A stretch of DNA of 9,750 bases from Paracoccaceae bacterium (GCA_007128995.1 SKWJ01000410.1:1-9750), one strand, 5' to 3'; counted from the stretch's first letter, positions 1 to 7,171 are shown. Notes: generated from the letters alone by a model not told the origin. Numbers and translations are program-made.

Positions 1-105
1 AAAACACCGGGCTGCCAGCGGGTCAGGGCGTCAATAAGCACCATGGCCGCCAGCTCGCCGCCGCTGAGCACGTAATCACCAATCGAGCATTCTTCGTCAA
101 CATCG
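1..105 (-). pseudogene. trmD: TrmD (tRNA m1G37 methyltransferase) fragment, cut by window edge
   Basis: Read on the minus strand, the last ~35 codons before the window edge give DVDEEC followed by [19 protein letters not shown] and ALTRWQPGV. This is the conserved middle segment of TrmD, the SPOUT-fold enzyme that methylates G37 of tRNA; E. coli TrmD has [19 protein letters not shown] at the same place. The conserved GRYEG(I/V)D segment that should lie just before it is absent. Upstream codons stay open back to a stop at about 295-297 but show no TrmD motifs (no HRTVDDxPYGGGPGM, no LSPQGR) and no good start. The match is closer to gamma/betaproteobacterial TrmD than to rhodobacterial TrmD, as I recall those sequences. 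It may be a truncated foreign copy, a degraded gene or a chimeric assembly join. The TrmD identity of the segment is strong; its status as a pseudogene is inferred. The rest lies outside the window. Confidence 0.6.
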
Positions 106-722
106 CGTTCCAGCAGCAAGCCGGTCGACATGACCTGACATTCGGGAATCAATGGCACAGCGCCAGCCGTTTCTTCAATGGCGAGTTGAGCGAGTTCCGG
201 CTTGACCTGAGCATGCCAGATCCCTTCAGCGACCAGATCGCAGCCCAGGGAGAGCTGATGGACATCCCACTGATTTAAAGAAACTTCCGGGCATCATGAA
301 AACAAGGTCGGGCATGTTCAACGGTAGTGGGCAATGACCGGGTCATGGGCGACTGTGCGCCTGAAGGCGTATCAGATGTCGGATGCCTTCGCGCCAAATA
401 CCCTACATCACCGTGTCACCCGCGACCGAGTTGTTGCTATGGAGCTGGAAGGCCAGACAGGATGCTTTCAAAGCTGCGCGGTCGCATCCATATGCATCTG
501 CTGAGACTCCGGCAGATATTCCCTTCAGGTTCAATGCCCAGATGTATCGGTGTTTTCGCCTGTGGTCGTCGGCTTCTGTTCCGTTGCGACTTGCGAGGCG
601 ATGTGGTTCCTTGCTAAGCACCGGTGCTGCCGGGGAGAATGGCATGTGATGATTTGGTCGCGCGTGTCGGTTTTTTGAGACTTTGAACACTTGCCACTTG
701 GCGATGCATCGAAATCCATGGA
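106..722. other. Gene-poor stretch, no recognised gene
   Basis: Both strands between the TrmD fragment and the glycosyltransferase lack a convincing gene. Positions 106-297 are open on the minus strand in frame with the TrmD fragment, but the translation (for example [17 protein letters not shown]) is not recognised. An 88-codon plus-strand frame at 383-649 has no ribosome site worth the name. Its third-position GC is close to average, unlike the neighbouring real genes, so I do not call it. The last 70 bp may hold the promoter of the glycosyltransferase, but no clear -35/-10 pair is visible. Confidence 0.5.
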
Positions 723-1652
723 ATGAAATCCGGTATGAGCCCCTGCCAGACACAAGACCGTATGACCCGCGACATTTCCGATGCGTCTGACCGGGCGATC
801 ATCATCCCGCATCACAATGACCTGACACGCCTGCGCAGGTGTCTTGAGGCGCTTTGGCCGCAAATGCAGCCTCATGTCGACGCAATTGTCGTCGATAATG
901 GTTCGGACCCCCCGATCGCGTCTGATCTGTTGGCCCTGACCACTCAGTTTCCGGGGCTGCGGTTGGAGCAGGAGACACAAAAAGGTGCAGCGCATGCACG
1001 AAATCGCGGGGTTGCCGCGACCACCGCGCAGTATCTGGTGTTTCTGGATTGCGACTGTGTTCCTGACCCCGACTGGTTGATGCGCACGCGTGCAAGTTGC
1101 GAGATGGCGGATCTGGTGGGCGGGCGCGTGCGCGTCTTCGATGAAAGACCACCGCCACGCACGGGGGCCGAAGCCTTCGAGACTGTCTTTGCATTCGACA
1201 ATCGTGACTACATCCTGCGCAAAGGGTTCGCCGTTACGGCCAATCTGGTGACACGTCGCGATGTGTTCGAGGCGACAGGTCCTTTCGTCAATGGCCTTTC
1301 CGAGGATGTGGACTGGTGCCGGCGCGCGACAGCCGCAGGCTTCCGGTTGGTCTATGATGACGCGCTGGGGGTCAGCCACCCCACCCGGTCCGATTGGGGG
1401 GCACTGGTGCGTAAATGGCGGCGCATGACGGACGAAGGGTTCAGGGTGAACGGGCAGGGGACCCTTGTGAGGTTGCGCTGGGGGCTGCGCGCACTGGCGA
1501 TGCCGGTTTCGGTGTTGTTCCATCTCCCGCGTGTGTTGCGTCACCCTGACTTGCGCGATTGGACTGAGCGCACGCGCGGGGCAGTCACGCTTGCGCGGCT
1601 GCGGGGCTTGCGGATGGTCTGGATGCTGCGACAGGCGCTTGTGGGGCGCTGA
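723..1652 (+). CDS. Family 2 glycosyltransferase (GT-A fold)
   Basis: This gene encodes about 309 residues. It probably transfers a sugar from a nucleotide-sugar donor to a surface glycan or another acceptor in the cytoplasm; the substrate cannot be told. The GT2 landmarks appear in order: the first strand AIIIPHHND (about residues 25-33), the nucleotide-binding loop IVVDNGSD (55-62), GAAHARNRG (88-96), and the metal-binding DxD as FLDCDC (D109 and D111) followed by VPDPDWL. The acceptor-side acidic motif SEDVDWCRRA lies near 193-202. No membrane segments are clear, though a mildly hydrophobic stretch follows residue 240. The start is uncertain: ATGs at 723, 735 and 762 are in frame, all before the first conserved strand, and none has a strong Shine-Dalgarno. 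The gene stands alone with gene-poor gaps on both sides. A 6-bp hairpin with a 3-nt loop (1645-1659) spans the stop codon, without a T run. Confidence 0.85.
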   Translation: MKSGMSPCQTQDRMTRDISDASDRAIIIPHHNDLTRLRRCLEALWPQMQPHVDAIVVDNGSDPPIASDLLALTTQFPGLRLEQETQKGAAHARNRGVAATTAQYLVFLDCDCVPDPDWLMRTRASCEMADLVGGRVRVFDERPPPRTGAEAFETVFAFDNRDYILRKGFAVTANLVTRRDVFEATGPFVNGLSEDVDWCRRATAAGFRLVYDDALGVSHPTRSDWGALVRKWRRMTDEGFRVNGQGTLVRLRWGLRALAMPVSVLFHLPRVLRHPDLRDWTERTRGAVTLARLRGLRMVWMLRQALVGR

Positions 1653-1817
1653 TAGCGCCGATCATGGCGTGCTCGGTGGTCTGACACGGGGGGCAACCTG
1701 AAAAAGCTGGCGCGCGCCGCGCAACTGCAACTGACACGCGCGGACCATTTGTGGCTCGCGTCCAATGGTCATGCGGCTGGCGCGCATGGCCGGACGATGT
1801 TGGCTTCGGCGTGCAAA
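1653..1817. other. Intergenic spacer, nothing recognised
   Basis: No gene, RNA or clear site is seen between the glycosyltransferase stop and the acyl-CoA synthetase remnant. Short open frames on both strands give no recognisable protein. Confidence 0.4.
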
Positions 1818-1937
1818 TCAATCGCAGGCAACGTACCCGGCCTGGCGGAAATGGGTCTCATGGTCTTTGCGCAGCAGCGCCTTTTGAACCTTGCCCATCG
1901 CGTTTCCTTGCAGTTCGAGCAGCCTTTGTCCCAAACA
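1818..1937 (-). pseudogene. Acyl-CoA / malonyl-CoA synthetase C-terminal remnant
   Basis: The minus-strand translation of this stretch contains LLELQGNAMGKVQKALLRK, then about 15 further residues and a TGA at 1818-1820. The segment NAMGKVQKxxLR is the A10 motif at the C-terminus of adenylate-forming acyl-CoA synthetases, close to the form in malonyl-CoA synthetases (usual wording LPRNAMGKVQK). It includes the lysine that acts in adenylation. Nothing upstream matches the rest of the roughly 500-residue enzyme: the aminotransferase gene occupies that sequence, ending at a TAG in the same frame at 2001-2003. I infer that only the tail of a former synthetase gene survives, after deletion or replacement of its 5' part. 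The motif is clear; the exact subfamily and the extent of the remnant are less so. Confidence 0.6.
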
Positions 1938-2000
1938 TGTGCCCCTATTCCAGCGGATCTGCGAAACCAGAGCTGCACCACGGTTTCCTGGGGCGCGGTG

Positions 2001-3509
2001 CTACGCAGTTTTCTGGGCCAGCCCGAGTGCGGCAGGTTTCATCGGAGCCGTGCCGCGACGGCGTGGATCCGCCCGTTTGCTGAAGAAGCGCGCTGTCGCA
2101 GGATCGACATCAAACTGATCGGCAAGTGTATCGGCGCGCCCGATCAGGTCCGGCACCGATGATAAAATGCGATTGATATCAGTCTCATCATGCATGCAGG
2201 ATAGGTTCAAACGCACCCAGCCGGGCTTTGCAAGCTCGGCCCCTGCATCGAGGTTCTGTTCTATCCGGGCGGATTGTTCTTTCGAAATCTGCAGAAGCTG
2301 ATGTCCATAGGGGCCCGCACAGGCGCAGCCGCCGCGCGCCTGAATCCCATAGACATCACTGAGCATGCGCACGAAAAGCTGGTGGTGGACTGCCCCCCCT
2401 GACCGGTCAGTCACCCGAAACGACAGGATCGGGAGTGCGCGAACACCTGAAGTTGGCCCAAGCAGATGCAGGCCCGCCACACCCTGCCATGCCTTGAGGG
2501 CGCGCTGCCGCAGGGTTTCGGCATGGTGCAGGATCAGATCGGTACCGATTGCTTCTTTGGCCAGCATGACCAGTGCTGCACGGATATCGCCAACCACATT
2601 GGGTGTGCCGCCTTCTTCGCGCGCGGTGACAGAGCTGCTGTAAGAATGTGACCACGGCGAGACGAAAGACACTGTGCCACCGCCGGGGCGATGAGGGCGC
2701 AGGTTGCGGATCACACTTTCGCGCAGGACTGTCACCCCGGACGCACCAGGGCCGCCAGGGAATTTATGCGCCGAGAGGATGATCGCATCTTTCCTGCACT
2801 CTGGATCAGGGCTCATGCGTATGGGCAGATAGGGGCCGCCACCGGCATAATCCCAGATTGCCAATGCCCCATGCTGTTTCAGAAGTCGGGTCACCGCATC
2901 CGTATCCGTGATAATTCCGGTGACATTGGAGCAGGCCGAAAACGCACCGATGACAAGGGCCGCACTGCGTGCGTCCAGCAGCGCGTCTTCCAGCACAGCC
3001 AGATCAGGGCCGCCCCGCGCCGGGTCTTCTGCGATCTGCACGACCTCTGCGCCGCTCTCGCGCCAGGGCAGAATGTTCGAATGGTGTTCATAGGGACCGA
3101 CAAGCACAACAACGCGTGCACCGCTTTCGAGGGTCTGGCGTATGTCGAGCAGGGACACCAGCATGTTTATCCCAGCTGTCGCCCCGGCGCCGGTGAAAAC
3201 GGCCTTGCAGCTTTCATCGCCGCCCACACAGTGCACGATCGCAGCGCGCGCCTGTTCGCGCATCTGTGTCATGGCCGAGCCGCACCAGGAAGCTTCAGTA
3301 TGGCTGTTGGCATAAAACGGAAGAACGCGCTCGCGCACGAAATCTTCGACCTGAACAAGTGCGCGTCCCGAGGCCACATAATCTGCATACAGCAGAGGTT
3401 GCGGCCCGAAGCCCGCATCTATGGGAACGTTCCGGCCAATCTGGCCCTTACGGAGTTCCGCCAGTCCGCCTGCTCGAATCTGGGTGAAAAAGGCTTCAAG
3501 ATCCGACAT
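2001..3509 (-). CDS. Class V PLP-dependent aminotransferase / cysteine desulfurase-like enzyme
   Basis: This is a 502-residue fold-type I PLP enzyme of the class V group (cysteine desulfurase, selenocysteine lyase and relatives). Visible landmarks are the cofactor-contacting EHHSN (141-145), the ring-binding aspartate in AIWDYAGGG (D220), the Schiff-base lysine in SAHKFPGGPGASG (K249), EEGGTPN (299-304) and RGGCACAGPYGH (392-403). The last places C395 and C397 in the loop where desulfurases carry their catalytic cysteine. About 70 residues after this loop (from 430) exceed the ~400-residue SufS type. I chose the ATG at 3509 because GAGGGGG lies 4 nt upstream; a start at 3557 is open but lacks such a site. 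The gene is divergent from an Lrp-family regulator, which probably controls it. The real substrate (cysteine, another amino acid or an amine) cannot be fixed from sequence. Confidence 0.85.
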   Translation of the reverse strand: MSDLEAFFTQIRAGGLAELRKGQIGRNVPIDAGFGPQPLLYADYVASGRALVQVEDFVRERVLPFYANSHTEASWCGSAMTQMREQARAAIVHCVGGDESCKAVFTGAGATAGINMLVSLLDIRQTLESGARVVVLVGPYEHHSNILPWRESGAEVVQIAEDPARGGPDLAVLEDALLDARSAALVIGAFSACSNVTGIITDTDAVTRLLKQHGALAIWDYAGGGPYLPIRMSPDPECRKDAIILSAHKFPGGPGASGVTVLRESVIRNLRPHRPGGGTVSFVSPWSHSYSSSVTAREEGGTPNVVGDIRAALVMLAKEAIGTDLILHHAETLRQRALKAWQGVAGLHLLGPTSGVRALPILSFRVTDRSGGAVHHQLFVRMLSDVYGIQARGGCACAGPYGHQLLQISKEQSARIEQNLDAGAELAKPGWVRLNLSCMHDETDINRILSSVPDLIGRADTLADQFDVDPATARFFSKRADPRRRGTAPMKPAALGLAQKTA

Positions 3510-3624
3510 GTATCCCCCTCTGAGTGATAGAGGCAAGTTACCAACCCATCCCTGCAAAAACTTTACTTCTTTTCACAGAATTTCTTGTAATTTCGGTGTA
3601 ATTGACCCAATAATAGCGGCTAAT
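3510..3624. promoter_or_regulatory. Divergent control region with TGTAATT direct repeats
   Basis: These 115 bp separate the two divergent start codons and are clearly more AT-rich than the flanks. TGTAATT occurs twice in the same orientation, at 3586-3592 and 3597-3603, exactly 11 bp apart start to start, so both copies face the same side of the helix. Lrp/AsnC proteins bind as multimers to phased AT-rich sites, often between themselves and a divergent target gene. I infer that this is the operator of the adjacent regulator. No unambiguous -35/-10 pair could be assigned in either direction. Confidence 0.5.
3514..3520 (-). promoter_or_regulatory. Strong ribosome binding site fixing the aminotransferase start
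   Basis: On the minus strand GAGGGGG sits 4 nt before the ATG at 3509. It is the best Shine-Dalgarno in this part of the window and argues against the longer open frame that begins at 3557. Confidence 0.7.
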
Positions 3625-4092
3625 ATGGATCAGATTGATATTCAGATAATCGAAGCCCTTCAGACGCATCCTACGGCAACACAGCGCCAGATCGCTGATA
3701 TTGTGGGTCTGTCGCAGAATGCCTGCTGGCGCAGGATCAAGCAGCTTGAGGAACGTGGCGTCATCTGCGGGCGCGCGTTGAAGCTGGACCGCAAGCAGCT
3801 TGGCCTTGATCTGGTTGTGTTCACCATGATCCGCACGCGCCATCATTCTGCAGACTGGCTGCGCAAGTTTCGGGCGCATGTGATCGCCGCGCCCGAAATT
3901 GTGGATGTGTTTCGGATCGGCGGGGAATATGATTACATGCTGAAAATCGTCACGTCCAACATGGCCGGGTTCGACCGGGTCTATCGTCATCTTATTGACG
4001 GGCTGGATCTTGAAACTGTGACCTCTCATTTCGCAATGGAGGCGATCGCCGAAAACCGTCCTTTGGCTGTGCGGCAGGCATTGGCGCGCTGA
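3625..4092 (+). CDS. Lrp/AsnC-family transcriptional regulator
   Basis: This 155-residue protein has the usual Lrp/AsnC length and layout. Residues 1-50 form the winged helix-turn-helix: MDQIDIQIIEALQ, then RQIADIVGLSQNACWRRIKQLEERGVI, with the recognition helix around 30-40. Residues 62-140 form the RAM effector-binding and oligomerisation domain, including FRIGGEYDYMLKIV at 97-109. Such proteins sense amino acids or related small molecules. The ATG at 3625 is chosen because the family N-terminus (MDxIDxxIL) begins exactly there; only a weak AGCGG precedes it, and the longer open frame runs back through the control region. Its position back-to-back with a desulfurase-like gene suggests local control, perhaps in response to cysteine or the enzyme's substrate; that is inference. 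Confidence 0.92.
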   Translation: MDQIDIQIIEALQTHPTATQRQIADIVGLSQNACWRRIKQLEERGVICGRALKLDRKQLGLDLVVFTMIRTRHHSADWLRKFRAHVIAAPEIVDVFRIGGEYDYMLKIVTSNMAGFDRVYRHLIDGLDLETVTSHFAMEAIAENRPLAVRQALAR

Positions 4093-4112
4093 GATGGGTT
4101 GCACTGGCACAT

Positions 4113-4153
4113 TGTCGCGCGTCCAGTTCCGTCGCGCGGCATGTTTGTATTTC
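4113..4153 (+). terminator. Probable rho-independent terminator of the Lrp-family gene
   Basis: Beginning 20 nt after the stop codon, TGTCGCGCG (4113-4121) pairs with CGCGCGGCA (4133-4141), giving a 9-bp stem with one T-G pair and an 11-nt loop. A T-rich stretch, TGTTTGTATTT, follows. On the opposite strand the hairpin is not followed by T residues, so it looks one-directional, although the convergent pseudopilin gene ends only 50 bp away. Confidence 0.55.
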
Positions 4154-4191
4154 CGATTGCGGGATCAGTCATCCGCTTTTGTGCGCGCAGA

Positions 4192-4623
4192 TCAGAATTG
4201 GCTGGGAAAGCACGCTTCTGACTGAAGCTGCGTTCCGTGCAGGCCTGGCAGGGCACTGTTGAAGCTGAAACGCAGCGCAACGCGCAAAAACCCGGTGGTC
4301 AGGCCACAGCCTGCATCTGAAGCAAAGCTGATATCGTCTGCTTCAAGGGTCACACCCCAGCTTGCAGCGGCCTGTTGGATATAGATGATCGCGCGTTCGG
4401 GTGCGAATTCGTCCCCGTCTGCGCAATCGGGCGCAAAAATCCCGATACAGCGTGCGCTGGAAATGGCAACTTCATCCAGCGCATGGCTGACCCATATCAG
4501 GCGGCCGGCCTCGACCACGCCGATCAGAAGCAGGATCAACGGCCCGATGACCAACGCAAATTCGATGGCTGTTGCGCCGCGCTGATCCTCCCGAAAGGTG
4601 CAGAGCAACTGGCGCAGTGTCAC
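4192..4623 (-). CDS. TadE-like pseudopilin (second copy)
   Basis: This 143-residue single-pass protein is of the TadE/TadF type, a minor pseudopilin needed for Flp pilus assembly. Residues 13-45 read DQRGATAIEFALVIGPLIL, then LLIGVVEAGRLIW. This is a short basic N-terminus, a prepilin-peptidase-type site (cleavage after G16, glutamate at +5 as E21), and one membrane segment. The remainder, with four cysteines after residue 58, should lie outside the cytoplasm. It starts with GTG (4621-4623), which overlaps the TGA of the gene before it by 4 nt (GTGA), so translation is probably coupled. It is the last gene of a three-gene unit. TadF is an equally possible name, because TadE and TadF cannot be told apart here by motif alone. 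Confidence 0.85.
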   Translation of the reverse strand: MTLRQLLCTFREDQRGATAIEFALVIGPLILLLIGVVEAGRLIWVSHALDEVAISSARCIGIFAPDCADGDEFAPERAIIYIQQAAASWGVTLEADDISFASDAGCGLTTGFLRVALRFSFNSALPGLHGTQLQSEACFPSQF

Positions 4624-5186
4624 GGCAGGCGGACCACGGCAGAATTGCGCAACAGATCGTCACGGAACAGGCCGACAATTCCAAGAATTGGCGTGAACGA
4701 CGCCTGCGCCGTGATTTCGACAAACTGTCCTGCTTCGGAACTGTCATTGCAGACTGTGCCACAGGGCACTGCGGCCCCCCATGTGATCGATCCGTTGGTG
4801 CGTGTGGGGCAGAAACAGTTGCCTACGCCAGCCCCGGTTCCCCAAAGCGATATCGCGTCACCGCCCAGTCGCGCAAATGCAGCATTGTTTACATTCACGG
4901 TGCCCTCACGTCTGCCACCGGCCACGAGCCGCGCCAATGTCTCGGCCATGCTGACCGCAGTGTCCTCGGTCACGCCATCACCCAGGACAAGCGAATGATT
5001 GGCCGCAGCCGAAACAGCCGATATCAGCCCGAACTGGGCACGCATCATCAACCCGATTTCAAGTGTTGCGGCCAGCAGAAGCAGGAATACTGGCGCGATA
5101 AGGGCAAATTCGATCCCTGCGTTGCCGGCTTCGCTTTGCACATGTCGCCGGAACAGACGATGCAACGAAGTCTGCAGCCATTCCAT
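4620..5186 (-). CDS. TadE-like pseudopilin (first copy)
   Basis: This is a 188-residue pseudopilin of the Tad secretion/pilus system. After about 20 mostly basic residues comes SEAGNAGIEFALIAPVFLLLL. Predicted cleavage is after G21 with E26 at +5, followed by a single membrane helix to about residue 45. The exported part holds paired cysteines, CFC at 124-126 and CGTVC at 142-146, then a segment ending FTPILGIVGLF; I recall this pattern from rhodobacterial TadE proteins. The ATG at 5186 shares its first base with the upstream TGA (TGATG), and its stop overlaps the GTG of the next gene, so the three genes form a tightly coupled unit. The open frame extends far upstream in the same phase, but that part is a shadow of the TadG-like gene. 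Confidence 0.87.
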   Translation of the reverse strand: MEWLQTSLHRLFRRHVQSEAGNAGIEFALIAPVFLLLLAATLEIGLMMRAQFGLISAVSAAANHSLVLGDGVTEDTAVSMAETLARLVAGGRREGTVNVNNAAFARLGGDAISLWGTGAGVGNCFCPTRTNGSITWGAAVPCGTVCNDSSEAGQFVEITAQASFTPILGIVGLFRDDLLRNSAVVRLP

Positions 5187-7159
5187 CACTCGATCATCCT
5201 GATTTGCGCGACACTTGCACCGCCCCCACCAGCCATGACGCAATCGGACGCGGCCGTCGTTCCACCACTGAGCGTGACACGCGCCCCGATCAACTGCAGG
5301 CATCCCGAAGACGAACCGCCAGCGCTTGCGCCACCTGAGAGGGATATCGGCCCATTGGGAAAATAAAAGGCACCTGAGATCTGACTGCCACGCGCGCCAC
5401 CTGCGAAAGATGCGCCCGCCGTGACGTCGGGGGCCAAGGGACCCAGCACGGCCATATTCGCAAATGGCCCCGATGTCGGTGCGACAAGGCGCATGGAAGA
5501 GTACCCCCCTGCTGCACAGAATGCCGCCTGACCGTTGCAATTCGCATTGTTGCCGGACGCGCCTTTTCCCGAAAGCAGGAAAGTTGCCTCTGACGCGCGC
5601 AAGCTGATGCTTTCACCAAGGCAATTCGAGCTTCCCCCACCGGACGCTCCCAGATGCAAATACCCGTCGATCGCATAGAGGCCGCGCCCAAACACGATAC
5701 CCCCTGCAATCTGAAGATGGCCCGCGATATCATGATGGGTTGCTGCGCCGATCACAAAACAGCTGTTGCCGCCTGTGACAGTGTGTCCGACCACTTCAAA
5801 CCTGCCTGCCGCGCCGCTGGCATCGGCCAGAATTGTGGTAGACCCGCCACCCAATGAGAACGCTTCCCCGCTTGTCGCCGGGCCGATCCGGTAGCTGTTT
5901 CCCGTACCGGCGCCCAGAACAAGCGAGCCGCCGCCCGAATTGAAAACACCACCTTCGAGTTCAAAAACCGAGGGGCCGTCGAAGCTTATTGTCGCGTTGT
6001 TGCAGATACTGTAGCGGACCGCGCCCCGGTTGCAGCCGACACTCGCCCGACCAATGCGGAAGGTTCCGGCCCCGAAATGCAGGCTTGTGCCGCCACCTGT
6101 CGAGATGCCCCCCGCGATAGTATACGTCCCGGGGCCAAATCGCATTTGCGATCCTGTGTGCCGAATAGACCCGGAAAAGGAATAGCTGCTGTCTACGTCG
6201 CCGTTCAGGCCGAAGTCCAGATCAAGTCCGCCGCCAATGGTCAGATTGCCAAGCTGGACCGATGTGCCTTTGGGGCAGTCGAAAGACCAGACACTCCCAG
6301 CGCGGGACGCCGTGCATCCGACAGCAGAAGCCTGATTTTGCGTCTGCGCGGTGTTCCAGCCAAATTCGATATCCGGACCCACAGCGACAGGCGGCATCTG
6401 CGGCGCGGACATGGTTGCGACCGCCTCGAGCCGGGTTTTGGCCAGCGATACCGCGGGATGATCCGCAAACGGGTCAGCAGAGCTTGTGCGGACCAGTTTG
6501 GCGGGCCCACCGCCCGGAGCGACGATACTGGCGCCACCGGTGATTGCAGGGGGAGTGCTGGAATCATAATTGACGGTTTCCGTCACGATCCTTGCGCCCC
6601 CGCTGACACTGACTGTCGCGTTGGACGAGACAGAACACTCTGTGGCCGTGATCGATGTCCCGCCGCTGAGTGTTATTCCGGTTCCATTCGGATCAAGCGC
6701 CATGACACAGGCTGGCTCTCCTGCGGCCTGTTCAAGGCGCGCTGCAGCGCGGACTGTCACATCCTGACTTTGTGTACCTGTGATCACGCGCGACAGGATC
6801 AACGGGCGTGGCGTTGTGATTTCCACCCGCACGATCACGCCGTTGCTGCTATCTGGGTCCAGCGTTACCTGAACGCCTTCGGCGGCAACCCCATTAAGAC
6901 CTGCCACATGTCGGGCGGCCTGCAGCATGGCCGCAGGATCGCTCGCCTTGCCATATGCGACGATGCCCGCATGCACCGCCAGATCAGCAACTCGCTGAGT
7001 TTCGGCCCGCGTGACAAGAGCACTCCCATATTCAAGCGCAAGGCCTGCTGCACCCAGCAGGATGGGAAGGACCAGCGCACTCGACACCGCAATCGATGCT
7101 GCTTCGCTTCTCCTGAACTCTTGTCCAATGTGCAGCGCGAAATGAACGTATTGAAACAC
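5186..7159 (-). CDS. TadG-like pilus assembly protein with large glycine-rich exported domain
   Basis: This is a 657-residue protein of the Tad/TadG group. Residues 18-70 form the N-terminal Tad region: a membrane helix (AASIAVSSALVLPILLGAAG) followed by LEYGSALVTRAETQRVADLAVHAG, matching the YGxAxxxRxxxQxxAD pattern. From about 150 the chain changes to repeats rich in Gly, Ser and Thr: ACVMALDPNGTGITLSGG, many xSGGxS and GGG turns, and scattered cysteines. It ends with FYFPNGPISLSGG and CLQLIGARVTLSGG, motifs common in Tad proteins. No von Willebrand A domain is seen, unlike many TadG. The repeat pattern suggests a beta-solenoid-like surface part (inference). Translation starts at GTG 7159 with AGAGAGG 4 nt upstream; an overlapping ATG at 7161 is in another frame. 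It heads the coupled three-gene unit. Confidence 0.82.
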   Translation of the reverse strand: MFQYVHFALHIGQEFRRSEAASIAVSSALVLPILLGAAGLALEYGSALVTRAETQRVADLAVHAGIVAYGKASDPAAMLQAARHVAGLNGVAAEGVQVTLDPDSSNGVIVRVEITTPRPLILSRVITGTQSQDVTVRAAARLEQAAGEPACVMALDPNGTGITLSGGTSITATECSVSSNATVSVSGGARIVTETVNYDSSTPPAITGGASIVAPGGGPAKLVRTSSADPFADHPAVSLAKTRLEAVATMSAPQMPPVAVGPDIEFGWNTAQTQNQASAVGCTASRAGSVWSFDCPKGTSVQLGNLTIGGGLDLDFGLNGDVDSSYSFSGSIRHTGSQMRFGPGTYTIAGGISTGGGTSLHFGAGTFRIGRASVGCNRGAVRYSICNNATISFDGPSVFELEGGVFNSGGGSLVLGAGTGNSYRIGPATSGEAFSLGGGSTTILADASGAAGRFEVVGHTVTGGNSCFVIGAATHHDIAGHLQIAGGIVFGRGLYAIDGYLHLGASGGGSSNCLGESISLRASEATFLLSGKGASGNNANCNGQAAFCAAGGYSSMRLVAPTSGPFANMAVLGPLAPDVTAGASFAGGARGSQISGAFYFPNGPISLSGGASAGGSSSGCLQLIGARVTLSGGTTAASDCVMAGGGGASVAQIRMIE

Positions 7160-7163
7160 ATGG

Positions 7164-7170
7164 CCTCTCT
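7164..7170 (-). promoter_or_regulatory. Ribosome binding site supporting the GTG start of the TadG-like gene
   Basis: AGAGAGG on the minus strand lies 4 nt before the GTG at 7159 and decides this start. The overlapping ATG (7159-7161) would read a different frame. Confidence 0.55.
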
Positions 7171-7171
7171 T

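Noticed and set aside
6..266. Open plus-strand frame ending at a TAA near 276-278, antisense to the TrmD fragment
   Set aside because: It has codon boundaries aligned with the TrmD-matching minus frame and its translation resembles nothing known; it looks like an antisense shadow.
383..649. 88-codon plus-strand frame in the left gap
   Set aside because: No ribosome site, average third-position GC unlike the true genes here, many Arg/Ser residues and no recognisable motif.
531..1544. Long minus-strand frame of 337 codons over the glycosyltransferase
   Set aside because: It is antisense to a clear GT2 protein; its composition is rich in His, Arg, Gln and Pro, typical of shadow translation in GC-rich DNA.
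1645..1659. GGCGCT-GAT-AGCGCC hairpin across the glycosyltransferase stop codon
   Set aside because: It is a perfect stem but short, without a following T run; not strong enough to call a terminator.
2691..3527. 278-codon plus-strand frame over the aminotransferase gene
   Set aside because: It is antisense to a well-supported PLP enzyme, and no family features are seen.
4116..4138. Repeated GTCGCGCG as a mobile-element or attachment-site trace
   Set aside because: The two copies form the stem of a hairpin followed by T residues after the Lrp-family gene, which fits a terminator better.
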